From Propionimicrobium lymphophilum DSM 4903 (GTDB lineage: Bacteria; Actinomycetota; Actinomycetes; Propionibacteriales; Propionibacteriaceae): a DNA stretch of 64,000 nucleotides. Position 1 is the first letter of the stretch. The number at the start of each line of letters is the position of its first letter. The notes beneath the pieces are model-generated. The model made no database searches. It was not told the origin of the DNA and saw only the letters and a program-made list of their open reading frames with translations. Shown here one piece after another: positions 19,281 through 27,720 of the stretch. Position numbers and translations under genes: made by a program. The stretch is taken from NCBI RefSeq assembly GCF_000423485.1, contig NZ_AUIB01000001.1, forward strand, positions 372,001 through 436,000. Direction: 5' to 3'.

Positions 19281-19703
19281 ATGGCTACCAAGACTTCTAG
19301 CGCGAAGGAGAAAGCGCTTCCGGTTCTCCCCGGGGAAGATCCCTGGACCGAAGAGGAGATCGCCGAGGTTCGTTCGGAACTGGAGGCCGATCGCGCCAAG
19401 CTCGAGGCATCTTTGGCCGAGTCTGAAAAAGACCTTGACGAGCTTCTGCGCGAGGGTAGTGGCGGCGCTGGTCGCGACCCGGTCGACGTTGGCTCGTCCA
19501 ACTTCGAGCGCGATCAGGAGCTGAGCCTGCACGCCAATTCCCGGGACATGCTCGAGCAGACGATCATCGCTCTTCGTGCCCTTGAAGACGGCACTTACGG
19601 CCGTTGCGAGCTGTGCGGCGAGCCGATCGGTAAGCTGCGTCTTTCCGTGTTTCCCCGCGCAACCACCTGCGTCAACTGCAAGAAGCGCCTGGCTAGGCAC
19701 TAG
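19281..19703 (+). CDS. TraR/DksA-family zinc-finger protein
   Basis: A 140-residue protein with an N-terminal coiled-coil region and a C-terminal DksA/TraR C4 zinc finger. The cysteines lie in CELCGEP and TTCVNCKK, with about 17 residues between the pairs. In E. coli DksA binds the RNA polymerase secondary channel; actinobacterial homologues are less well defined. A strong AAGGAGG lies before the ATG. It heads a short run of genes with lspA and rluD. Confidence 0.88.
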   Translation: MATKTSSAKEKALPVLPGEDPWTEEEIAEVRSELEADRAKLEASLAESEKDLDELLREGSGGAGRDPVDVGSSNFERDQELSLHANSRDMLEQTIIALRALEDGTYGRCELCGEPIGKLRLSVFPRATTCVNCKKRLARH

Positions 19704-19715
19704 CATTGACTCTCG

Positions 19716-20273
19716 ATGAGTGCGAAAGGTTCTGATCAAGGATTTATAGCGGCCCTGAATGCTGGCCCGAAGCTGTCTAAAGCGGCCTCTTGGGCTGTGC
19801 TTTTGGGGCTCGCTGTAGTTTTCTGGGGCATAGACCGGGCCTCGAAGATGTGGGCGATCTATGAATTGAGCTCCGGCCAGCAGATCCCGGTCATCAACGG
19901 CCTGCTCAAATTTGAGCTTTACTTCAACCCTGGTGCTGCGTTCAGCATGGGGGAGTCCTTCACGGTCGGTCTGACTATATTTTCTATCGTTATTTTTGGC
20001 GCAGTGCTGGCGTTTCTGGCTCCCAAGCTCAGGGGTATTTGGTGCTGCTTTGGTTTCGGTCTTTTGCTCGCTGGAATTGCTGGAAACGTGACGGATAGGT
20101 TGTTCTGCCCGCCCGGCCCGTTTAGGGGGCATGTTATCGATTTCATCTCGCTTAAATACTTTGCTGTGTTCAATGTGGCTGACATGTGCATCACTGGCGC
20201 AGCTATCCTTTTCATAGTTTTGCTCTTGTTTTTCGATCGCAAAGCCAAGAAGCTAGACGAGGATGCGGCATGA
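19716..20273 (+). CDS. lspA: Lipoprotein signal peptidase LspA
   Basis: A 185-residue membrane aspartic peptidase that removes signal peptides from diacylated prolipoproteins. It has four membrane helices. The two catalytic-site blocks are NPGAAFSMGES and the region AGNVTDRL...VIDFISLKYFAVFNVAD, containing both catalytic Asp residues. It begins 12 bases after the dksA-like gene and overlaps rluD by 4 bases. Substrates in this window would be the lipoproteins at 33065 and 60983. Confidence 0.95.
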   Translation: MSAKGSDQGFIAALNAGPKLSKAASWAVLLGLAVVFWGIDRASKMWAIYELSSGQQIPVINGLLKFELYFNPGAAFSMGESFTVGLTIFSIVIFGAVLAFLAPKLRGIWCCFGFGLLLAGIAGNVTDRLFCPPGPFRGHVIDFISLKYFAVFNVADMCITGAAILFIVLLLFFDRKAKKLDEDAA

Positions 20274-21187
20274 AGGTTCTGCTAATTCCTGATGGCCTGG
20301 AGGGAGAGCGCGTCGACGTTGCAGCCTCGCGGATGACTGGCCTGACCCGTTCGCGGGTCTCCACGCTCATCGATGAGGGCAAGGTTCGCCTAGACGGTGG
20401 GCCCGTGAAGCCTTCGGTTAAGGTGCTTGGCGGTCAGATGCTCGAGATCGATCTTTCCGAGCCGGTGCGCAGAGCAAAGGTGCGTCCCGCGCTCGCTGAT
20501 GGTCTAAAGGTCATTTACGACGACAGCGACATCATCGTCGTCGACAAGCCTGCGGGAGTCGCCGCGCACCCGTCCCTCGGCTGGGACGGTCCCGACGTGG
20601 TAAGCCACCTAGCAGCAGCTGGTTATGCGATCTCAACTTCCGGCACCCCTGAGCGCCAAGGCATCGTCCAACGCCTAGACGTGGGCACGTCGGGTCTGAT
20701 GGTGGTCGCCAAGAGCGAACACGCATACACTCTTCTGAAACAGGCTTTCCGCGACAGGACGGTTAACAAGATTTATTTCGCTCTGGTCCAGGGGCACCCG
20801 GACCCGTTCAACGGCACTATCGATGCCCCGATCGGCAGGCACCCTGGTTCCGCCTGGAAATTTGCCGTCACCACCGACGGGCGACGTTCGGTGACTCACT
20901 ACCAGACGATCGAGGCCGCTCCCGCCGTAACTCTTCTGAGGATTCACCTGGAAACTGGGCGCACCCACCAGATCCGCGTTCATATGTCTGCCTTTGGACA
21001 CCCTTGTGTGGGCGATCCGCTCTATGGCTGCGATCCGATCCTTGCTGAAAAGGTGGGTCTGGACAGGCAATGGCTACACGCTGCAAAATTGGGCTTTATT
21101 CATCCTGGAAGCGGTGAATATGTCGAATTTCGGAGCAATCCACCGCGTGAGTTGTCGTCAGCTTGGCACCAGCTACGCGATAAATGA
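20270..21187 (+). CDS. rluD: 23S rRNA pseudouridine synthase, RluD type
   Basis: A 305-residue RluA-family enzyme. An N-terminal S4 RNA-binding domain (about residues 14-75, SRVSTLIDEGKVRLDG) precedes the catalytic domain containing the motif QRLDVGTSGLMVV, whose Asp is the nucleophile. ETGRTHQIRVH is also typical. It converts specific uridines of 23S rRNA to pseudouridine. The ATG at 20270 overlaps the lspA stop; the upstream extension in this frame lies inside lspA. Confidence 0.93.
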   Translation: MKVLLIPDGLEGERVDVAASRMTGLTRSRVSTLIDEGKVRLDGGPVKPSVKVLGGQMLEIDLSEPVRRAKVRPALADGLKVIYDDSDIIVVDKPAGVAAHPSLGWDGPDVVSHLAAAGYAISTSGTPERQGIVQRLDVGTSGLMVVAKSEHAYTLLKQAFRDRTVNKIYFALVQGHPDPFNGTIDAPIGRHPGSAWKFAVTTDGRRSVTHYQTIEAAPAVTLLRIHLETGRTHQIRVHMSAFGHPCVGDPLYGCDPILAEKVGLDRQWLHAAKLGFIHPGSGEYVEFRSNPPRELSSAWHQLRDK

Positions 21188-21210
21188 ATTTCTCAGGTAA
21201 CCTAGAGACT

Positions 21211-22647
21211 GTGCGTAGAGCGAAAATTGTTTGTACTTTAGGTCCCGCTACCTCCACGCAGGAGCGGATGGAAGAGCTAATGAAGGCTGGCCTCGACGTT
21301 GCTCGTTTTAACATGAGCCACGGCGACCACAGCGAGCACCTTGTCAGGCTGCAGGAAACCCGTGCAGCCAGTGAGGCGGTCGGCAAGACCATCGGTCTGC
21401 TGGCCGACCTGCAGGGCCCCAAGATTCGTCTTGGTGTCTTTGCCGAAGGCAAGGTAGAGCTGAGCTACGGCCAGAACTTCACCATTACTGTCGACGATGT
21501 GCTTGGCGACAACCAGCGCGCCTCGACCACTTACAAGGGCCTGCCGGGCGACGTCAAGGTCGGCGATCAGATCTTGATCGACGACGGCAACGTTGCGCTG
21601 GAGGCCGTTGAGGTTACCGACACCGACGTTGTTGCCAAGGTCACCGTTGCCGGCCCAGTCAGCAACCACAAGGGCATTAACCTGCCGGGCGCCATCGTTA
21701 ACGTTCCCGCGCTGAGTGAGAAGGACGAGAACGATCTGCGCTGGGCGCTGCGTAATGACTTTGACATGATTGCATTGTCGTTCGTGCGTCAAGCATCTGA
21801 CATCACCCGCGTCCACGAGATCATGGACGAAGAGGGCGTGCGCCTTCCGGTCATCGCCAAGCTGGAGAAGCCGCAGGCCATCGCAAACCTTGACGAGATC
21901 ATCGACGCATTCGATGGCTTCATGGTTGCCCGTGGCGACCTGGGCGTCGAAATGCCGCTCGACGAGGTCCCGCTGGTCCAGAAGCGCATCATCCGTAAGG
22001 CGCGTAAGTTCGCAAAGCCGGTTATCGTAGCAACTCAGATGCTGGATTCTATGATCACCTCGCCTCGCCCGACTCGCGCTGAGGCTTCCGACGTTGCCAA
22101 CGCTATTCTCGACGGCACCGACGCGGTCATGCTCTCAGGCGAGACCTCGGTTGGTTCTTACCCGGTCGAGACTGTTCAAACGATGGCAAGGATTGTCGAG
22201 AGTACCGAGCGTCGCGGTATTAAGCAGATCTCCAAGATTAAGTGGGATCCGCACACCACCGGTGGCGTTGTAGCTATGTGCGCAGCTCAGGCAGCAGAGC
22301 AGATTGAAGCCAAGTTTATGGTGGCTTTCACCCAGTCTGGCGATACTGCTCGCCGCCTATCGCGACTGCGTAACCGTATTCCGCTTATCGCGATTACCCC
22401 CGATGAGCAGACCTCACACTGGTTGACCCTATGTTGGGGTGCTCAGGTATTCCAGAGTCCTGATTTCGCAACTAACGAAGAGATGGTCACTCATGCCAAT
22501 AAGATGCTGCAGGAACAGCTAGGCGGCGAAGAAGGCCAGTATAGCGTTATCGTCTTCGGTTCTCCGATTGGTGTTGCTGGTAAAACCAACACCATGCGCG
22601 TTCATAAATTGCGTGATAAGAATTGGAAAGAAGGCGGCAAGGAGTAA
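21211..22647 (+). CDS. pyk: Pyruvate kinase
   Basis: A 478-residue glycolytic enzyme that forms pyruvate and ATP from phosphoenolpyruvate and ADP. It has the N-terminal RRAKIVCTLGPAT, the active-site segment VIAKLEKPQAIANLDEII, MVARGDLGVEMPLDEVP and the C-terminal allosteric domain. The GTG at 21211 gives the conserved start and lies seven bases after TAACCT, a likely -10, so the mRNA may be leaderless. An ATG at 21184 would add nine residues. A very strong terminator follows. Confidence 0.94.
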   Translation: MRRAKIVCTLGPATSTQERMEELMKAGLDVARFNMSHGDHSEHLVRLQETRAASEAVGKTIGLLADLQGPKIRLGVFAEGKVELSYGQNFTITVDDVLGDNQRASTTYKGLPGDVKVGDQILIDDGNVALEAVEVTDTDVVAKVTVAGPVSNHKGINLPGAIVNVPALSEKDENDLRWALRNDFDMIALSFVRQASDITRVHEIMDEEGVRLPVIAKLEKPQAIANLDEIIDAFDGFMVARGDLGVEMPLDEVPLVQKRIIRKARKFAKPVIVATQMLDSMITSPRPTRAEASDVANAILDGTDAVMLSGETSVGSYPVETVQTMARIVESTERRGIKQISKIKWDPHTTGGVVAMCAAQAAEQIEAKFMVAFTQSGDTARRLSRLRNRIPLIAITPDEQTSHWLTLCWGAQVFQSPDFATNEEMVTHANKMLQEQLGGEEGQYSVIVFGSPIGVAGKTNTMRVHKLRDKNWKEGGKE

Positions 22648-22653
22648 TCCTTA

Positions 22654-22695
22654 AGCTAAAAGATCCCTAGCCAATTGGCTAGGGATCTTTTAGCT
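22654..22695. terminator. Strong bidirectional terminator after pyk
   Basis: A 19-bp perfect stem, 22654-22672 with 22677-22695, has an aatt loop. It can also end transcription from the tRNA side. Confidence 0.9.
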
Positions 22696-22697
22696 TG

Positions 22698-22781
22698 TGC
22701 CCGAGGTGGGAGTCGAACCCACACGACCTTTCGGGTCAAACGATTTTGAGTCGTTCGCGTCTACCATTCCGCCACTCGGGC
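22698..22781 (-). tRNA. tRNA-Leu (CAA)
   Basis: On the minus strand the 84-base sequence has acceptor arms gcccgag/ctcgggc, a T arm with ggttcgactcc, and a long variable arm as in class II tRNAs. The anticodon stem is aacga/tcgtt with loop ctcaaaa, giving anticodon CAA, which reads UUG leucine codons. The 3' CCA is not encoded. Confidence 0.95.
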
Positions 22782-22929
22782 TAAGGAGTGGGCTGCTCGT
22801 TGCAAAACGAACGACAGATAGCTTACTAGCTAACGACGGACTTGCAAATTGATGATTTGTTTTCCATAAGTTGCACAGATTTTTGCGAATAGAGTTAATG
22901 TCGTAGCCGAAAGCATATTTGTTTCGCTG

Positions 22930-22960
22930 ATTTTTCATTTTCAATGGAGTAATGAAAAAT
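22930..22960. repeat. Inverted repeat upstream of pdtaR
   Basis: Perfect 10-bp arms, atttttcatt (22930-22939) and aatgaaaaat (22951-22960), lie about 65 bases before the pdtaR start in an AT-rich region. It could be an operator or an RNA hairpin. There is no direct evidence for either. Confidence 0.5.
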
Positions 22961-23023
22961 TGTTATCGTTTGCTTTCGCAAATGATCTGTATTTGTTTTT
23001 ATTCGTTGGGTATGGCCCAGTAG

Positions 23024-23662
23024 ATGAGCGAGGATGAAGTGGCTAAAACCGCTGATAAGAACGAGAAAGAAGAGAAGGTGACCCGCCCCCGCGTGCTTGT
23101 CGCTGAAGACGAGGCGCTGATCAGGCTTGATTTGGTTGAACTTCTCGAGGAGCAGGGCTACGAGGTGGTAGGCCAGGCTGCAGATGGCGAGAAAGCCGTC
23201 GAAATGGCCAGGGAACTTCGGCCCGATTTGGTTGTGATGGATGTGAAGATGCCGAAAATGGACGGCATCACTGCGGCTGAGAACATCACAGACGAGCGCA
23301 TCGCGCCCGTCGTCATGCTCACTGCTTTTAGCCAGCGCGAGTTGATCCAGAAGGCGAAGACCGCGGGGGCGATGGCTTACGTCGTTAAACCGTTCGATGC
23401 GTCCGACGTCGTTCCGGCGATTGAGATCGCTATGGCGCGGTTCCAAGAGATGCAGGCCCTCGACGATGAGGTAGCTAGCTTGGAAGAGCGTCTGGAGTCT
23501 CGCAAGATCATCGATCAGGCGAAGGGCATCCTCCAGGAGGCCCTGGGCATGACTGAGCCGGAGGCTTTTCGTTTCATCCAGAAGACCGCCATGGATCTGC
23601 GTAAGTCGATGCGCGAGGTGGCGAGTGGGGTTATCGCCCACGAGAACGGCGAGAAAGAGTAG
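23024..23662 (+). CDS. pdtaR: ANTAR-domain response regulator (PdtaR type)
   Basis: A 212-residue response regulator. The receiver domain (about residues 22-135) has acidic residues AEDE and the phospho-acceptor Asp73 in VVMDVKMPK. A coiled linker is followed by a C-terminal ANTAR RNA-binding domain (about 150-202; RKIIDQAKGILQEALGMTEPEAF). Homologues such as Mycobacterium PdtaR bind paired hairpins in mRNAs to prevent termination, under control of the kinase PdtaS, which is not in this window. TATGGC ends seven bases before the ATG, consistent with a leaderless mRNA; a GTG at 23078 is a less likely start. Confidence 0.92.
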   Translation: MSEDEVAKTADKNEKEEKVTRPRVLVAEDEALIRLDLVELLEEQGYEVVGQAADGEKAVEMARELRPDLVVMDVKMPKMDGITAAENITDERIAPVVMLTAFSQRELIQKAKTAGAMAYVVKPFDASDVVPAIEIAMARFQEMQALDDEVASLEERLESRKIIDQAKGILQEALGMTEPEAFRFIQKTAMDLRKSMREVASGVIAHENGEKE

Positions 23663-23664
23663 GT

Positions 23665-24042
23665 CTAGGCCGAGATAAGTCTGCAGGTCAGCCGGCCGAC
23701 TGCTATCAGCCGGTCTTCGCTGTCTGTCAGCTCCACGGTGTATACCGCGCTGGTCGAGCCCAGGTGCTGCGCATTGGCGACTCCTTGAACGTAGTCGCCA
23801 CGCGCTCCTTTCAGGTGGCTGACGGATAATTCAGTACCAAGCGCAATTTTTCCGTCACCTGCCCATTCGCTCGCGCCGATTGAGCCGAGCGTCTCGATCA
23901 TGGCAGCGCTGGCCCCGCCATGCCACCTGCCTGCCGGCTGGGTGTTTCCGGCTATCGGCGCCTGGCCCCGAACTTCCTCGGCGGTTGCCTTTGTAATCTC
24001 GAGGCCGAGCTTTTCGTCGAATGCGCTGTTCAGCTGATCCAT
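23665..24042 (-). CDS. PaaI-family hotdog thioesterase
   Basis: A 125-residue hotdog-fold protein beginning MDQLNSAFDEKLGLEI, with the family stretch GRWHGGASAAMIETLGSIGA that carries the acyl-CoA thioesterase active-site region. It hydrolyses acyl-CoA thioesters in the family; the substrate here is unknown. It converges with pdtaR, two bases away, and diverges from polA. The start at 24042 has GGAGGC directly before it, too close for normal ribosome binding, but a CATTAT box six bases upstream suggests a leaderless transcript. Confidence 0.85.
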   Translation of the reverse strand: MDQLNSAFDEKLGLEITKATAEEVRGQAPIAGNTQPAGRWHGGASAAMIETLGSIGASEWAGDGKIALGTELSVSHLKGARGDYVQGVANAQHLGSTSAVYTVELTDSEDRLIAVGRLTCRLISA

Positions 24043-24093
24043 GCCTCCATAATGGCACGAGCTGGTTTTTACTCTGTGCGATAGAGTCGGGCC

Positions 24094-26745
24094 ATGGCCG
24101 AAAACAGACCTAAGCTCATTCTGATCGACGGACATTCGATGGCTTTCAGGGCTTTTTACGCCTTGCCGCCGGAGAATTTCTCTACGAATACCGGGCAGTA
24201 CACGAATGCTGTTTACGGCTTCACCTCGATGCTCATCAACCTGCTGCGCGACGAGCAGCCGACGCACATCGCCGTAGCTTTCGATCTGTCTCACGTCACC
24301 TTCAGGACGAAGGAGTATTCCGACTACAAGGGGACCCGTCCGGAGACTCCGCCCGAGTTTAAGGGCCAAGTGGACATGATTCGCGAGGTCTTGACGGCGT
24401 TGAACATCGTCTATGTAGAAAAGGAAAACTATGAGGCAGACGATGTCATAGCAACCCTCAGCAAGCAGGCGAACGACGCTGGCTGGCAGACCCTGATCGT
24501 CAGCGGCGACCGCGATTCGTTCCAGCTGATCAACGAGAACACCACCGTTTTGTATCCGAAGCGCGGTGTTTCGCAGATGGATCTGATGACCCCGGAGGCC
24601 GTCGAGGCTAAGTACGGTGTGTCACCGCAACGCTATCCCGAGTTGGCGGCCCTCGTCGGTGAGACCAGCGACAATCTGCCCGGTGTTCCGGGCGTCGGCC
24701 CGAAGACAGCTGCCAAGTGGATTGTTAATTACGACGGCCTGGAGAACATATTGGCCAACCCTGATCAGATCAAGGGCAAGGTTGGCGACTCCCTGCGTGC
24801 CCACCTCGACGACGTAAAGCGCAACAGGAAGCTGAACAGGCTCGTCAGGGATTTGGAGCTCTCAGCTGGTCTGAATGATTTAAACATGCGGGAGTACGAT
24901 CGCGAGCAGGTGCACGAGATTTTCGATGCTCTCGAGTTCCGCACCCTACGTGAACGGCTCTTTACCACGTTCCCGCAGGAGGGTGAAGAGGTCGCAGAGC
25001 AGGTGGAAATCGACGGTTCCGTTCTGCAACCCGGTGAATTGGCCGATTGGCTCGAAGAAAACGGCGATCTGCTCGGCATGGATCTTGAGATCGTTGAGGG
25101 CGATATAAATTCAATCGCGCTCGCAACCCCTGACGGCAAAGCCGCCTGGTTCGATGTTGCTGAGTCGAATTCCACGGAGGAAAATGCTTTCGCCAATTGG
25201 CTAGCGGATCCTCAGAAGAAGAAGGTCATCCATTCCGCAAAAACGGCATGCCTGGCCTGCTGGGACAGGGGATGGCAGATCGAGGGGTTGGCCTGCGATA
25301 CAGAACTTGCAGCCTATCTGCTGCATCCGGATCAGCGCAGCTATCAGCTCGCGGATCTCTCTATCCGTTACCTGGGCCGAGAGCTTAAAACCGATGAAGA
25401 TGCCGGACAGGCGACCCTAGATTTTGGTGGGGCAGAAGCCGCAGAGGCAGCCATGAATCGAGCGGCTGCGGTAATTGGGTTCCGCAAGGCGCTGACCAGT
25501 GAACTCGACAAGGTTGGTCAGGTCTCGCTGCTCAACGACGTCGAAATGCCGCTGCAGAAAGTCCTAGCGAAGATGGAATTCACCGGCATAGCCGTCGACA
25601 CTGACGGCCTAGAAAAGCTGCGCGACGACTACGACGCCAGCGTGGTTGAGGCTCAGAGCAAGGCTTTTGAGTCGATTGGTCACGAGCTGAATCTCGGTTC
25701 TCCGAAACAACTGCAGAAGGTTCTTTTCGAAGAGCTGGAGCTGCCAAAGACGAAGAAGATCAAGTCTGGCTACACCACGGACGCCGAGGCATTGAATACG
25801 CTTTACGCCTCCACCCGGCACCCGTTTTTGGAGCACCTCCTGGCATATCGCGACTCCATCAAACTGCGTCAGACGGTCGATGGTCTGCTTGCCGCAGTTG
25901 CATCAGATGGCAGGATCCACACGACTTTCCAGCAGACCGTGACGGCAACCGGCAGGCTCAGCTCTACGGACCCGAACCTGCAGAACATTCCGACGCGCAC
26001 CACAGCGGGGGCCAGGGTTCGTGATGTTTTCGTCGTCGGCGACGGCTTCGATGGCTTGATGAGTGCCGATTACTCGCAGATCGAAATGCGCGTAATGGCC
26101 GATGCCTCGGGCGATGAGCACCTGATCAACGCCTTCCGCAGCGGCGTCGATTTCCACACCGATACTGCTGCGAAGGTTTACGGGGTTGACGCCAGCGAGA
26201 TCACTCCGCAGATGCGCGCACACGTCAAACAGATGAACTATGGTCTGGCCTACGGGCTGAGCGCATACGGCTTGTCGAGCAGGATCGGCGTCTCCGTCGC
26301 TCAGGCGAACGAGTTGATGGAGGACTACTTCGCCACATTTGGCCAGGTTCGCGACTACCTCGAGGGGCTTGTCGAGCAGGCCAGGAAGACCGGATACACC
26401 CAGACGTTGCTGGGCAGGCGCAGGTATCTGCCAGACTTGAACTCGTCGAACTGGCGACGCAGACAGATGGCAGAGAGGGCTGCGCTGAACGCTCCGATTC
26501 AAGGCTCGGCGGCCGACATCATCAAGATAGCCATGCTGCGGGTCGACGAGAAACTGAAGGCAGGCGAGTTCAAATCGCGGATGCTGCTTCAGGTGCACGA
26601 TGAACTCGTGCTCGAGGTGGCAGAGGGCGAACGTGAGCACGTCGAGGAACTGGTCGTCCACGAGATGGCCAACGCTGCCGAGCTGAAGGTGCCGCTAGAT
26701 GTTTCCGTCGGTTATGGAAAGACGTGGCATTCCGCGGCTCATTAG
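24094..26745 (+). CDS. polA: DNA polymerase I
   Basis: An 883-residue enzyme with a 5'-nuclease domain (about residues 1-295; DGHSMAFRAFYALP, ETSDNLPGVPGVGPKTA). A 3'-5' exonuclease-like domain (about 300-480) and a family A polymerase domain (about 500-883; DYSQIEMRVMAD, QVHDELVLEVAEG) follow. The exonuclease domain keeps a DLE motif, but the other catalytic aspartates are not apparent, so proofreading is probably lost, as in other actinobacteria. It removes RNA primers and fills gaps. TAGAGT six bases before the ATG suggests a leaderless message. Confidence 0.96.
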   Translation: MAENRPKLILIDGHSMAFRAFYALPPENFSTNTGQYTNAVYGFTSMLINLLRDEQPTHIAVAFDLSHVTFRTKEYSDYKGTRPETPPEFKGQVDMIREVLTALNIVYVEKENYEADDVIATLSKQANDAGWQTLIVSGDRDSFQLINENTTVLYPKRGVSQMDLMTPEAVEAKYGVSPQRYPELAALVGETSDNLPGVPGVGPKTAAKWIVNYDGLENILANPDQIKGKVGDSLRAHLDDVKRNRKLNRLVRDLELSAGLNDLNMREYDREQVHEIFDALEFRTLRERLFTTFPQEGEEVAEQVEIDGSVLQPGELADWLEENGDLLGMDLEIVEGDINSIALATPDGKAAWFDVAESNSTEENAFANWLADPQKKKVIHSAKTACLACWDRGWQIEGLACDTELAAYLLHPDQRSYQLADLSIRYLGRELKTDEDAGQATLDFGGAEAAEAAMNRAAAVIGFRKALTSELDKVGQVSLLNDVEMPLQKVLAKMEFTGIAVDTDGLEKLRDDYDASVVEAQSKAFESIGHELNLGSPKQLQKVLFEELELPKTKKIKSGYTTDAEALNTLYASTRHPFLEHLLAYRDSIKLRQTVDGLLAAVASDGRIHTTFQQTVTATGRLSSTDPNLQNIPTRTTAGARVRDVFVVGDGFDGLMSADYSQIEMRVMADASGDEHLINAFRSGVDFHTDTAAKVYGVDASEITPQMRAHVKQMNYGLAYGLSAYGLSSRIGVSVAQANELMEDYFATFGQVRDYLEGLVEQARKTGYTQTLLGRRRYLPDLNSSNWRRRQMAERAALNAPIQGSAADIIKIAMLRVDEKLKAGEFKSRMLLQVHDELVLEVAEGEREHVEELVVHEMANAAELKVPLDVSVGYGKTWHSAAH

Positions 26746-26750
26746 AGCAA

Positions 26751-26785
26751 AAAAATAGCGCTGGAAATCAGTGCTATTTTTATTT
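26751..26785. terminator. Bidirectional terminator between polA and sortase gene
   Basis: A 13-bp stem pairs 26751-26763 with 26769-26781, with one G-U pair. It has A-rich and T-rich ends, and serves both converging genes. Confidence 0.85.
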
Positions 26786-26791
26786 AAAAGT

Positions 26792-27436
26792 TTAACCGGT
26801 GATCAGATCGCCGTAGAAGATCATGCGGCCCAGAGTCACGTCCGATCCGTTGTCCGGATAATCGGAGCAAACCGTAAGAGAGAACCTCGGGGAGCCCTCG
26901 TCGTCGTAGATCAGGTCTCCGTTTACCTCCGGGTTGTAGTCGGCAACCCACAGGTGCTTGGAGCCGGAGTAGCGGTAGCAGGCTGATTTGCCCTCGTCGT
27001 TGCTGATCTTGATTACGGTTTTACCCTCGGTCCAGGCGCCGTTGATCAGGTCGTTTCCAAGGCCACCACCATAGCGATAGGTATGGGCGCTCAGAGTGGC
27101 CATACCTTCGGGCGAGCCTACCTTGGGCCCACCAGTAAACCACGCGACTGTGTGGCCTTCGTTCGGCGGGGGAGCCTGAGCAGCGCCCTCGCTGTCGAGG
27201 CCGAGGGACATCATCTTCAGGGGAGTGTCTGTGCCGATGACCAATAGCTGGGTTGGGTCATCGACAATATCGGGGGTCGTAGGGCAACCTTCAGGGATCG
27301 CAGGTTGGGTAGGCGTCTGCACGTTAGCCGGCGTGGGTGTGTCGACCTTGCGATTGTTTAAGGCGTAGATGGCCCCGGCGACAATCAACAAAAAAATGAC
27401 CAGGAGTGCCGCTGCTTTGCCTATTTTTCCACTCAT
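26792..27436 (-). CDS. srtF: Class F-like sortase
   Basis: A 214-residue membrane-anchored transpeptidase. One N-terminal membrane helix (about residues 7-26) is followed by a Thr/Pro-rich spacer and a sortase domain. The catalytic triad is visible: His118 in TLSAHTYRYGGG, Cys190 in LTVCSDY and Arg204 in TLGRMIFYG. Sortases cut LPXTG between Thr and Gly and attach the protein to peptidoglycan. Propionibacteria typically carry a single class F enzyme. Likely substrates are the LPKTG proteins near 38075 and 39434. The ATG at 27436 has AGGGG upstream; a long upstream extension in this frame is not supported. Confidence 0.85.
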   Translation of the reverse strand: MSGKIGKAAALLVIFLLIVAGAIYALNNRKVDTPTPANVQTPTQPAIPEGCPTTPDIVDDPTQLLVIGTDTPLKMMSLGLDSEGAAQAPPPNEGHTVAWFTGGPKVGSPEGMATLSAHTYRYGGGLGNDLINGAWTEGKTVIKISNDEGKSACYRYSGSKHLWVADYNPEVNGDLIYDDEGSPRFSLTVCSDYPDNGSDVTLGRMIFYGDLITG

Positions 27437-27550
27437 TTTTCCCCTAGCAATGGTTAATTTCAGGCGCTCTGTAAGGGTAACAAATGACTTTGAATATCTA
27501 AATGAATTGGAAACGGGTAAGAAGCTGGGGAAAGGCAAATGCACACTCGA

Positions 27551-27579
27551 TTGACCCCACAGAGGTTGGCAGTTAAGCT
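27551..27579 (+). promoter_or_regulatory. Putative rpsA promoter
   Basis: TTGACC (27551-27556) and TAAGCT (27574-27579) are separated by 17 bases, about 140 bases before rpsA. The remainder of the gap is a plausible untranslated leader. Confidence 0.55.
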
Positions 27580-27720
27580 TGAGTTTGCTGTGTTTTCGCG
27601 TGCCCAGACGTAGCGGCAACGCCAGATTTCGAGTAATGCATTAAGCGTAAAATGAAGTCCGGAGCTTAGCTTGATTCGCAGCAAAACGAACTATTCAACC
27701 AAATCGGAGCCCTACTACAC

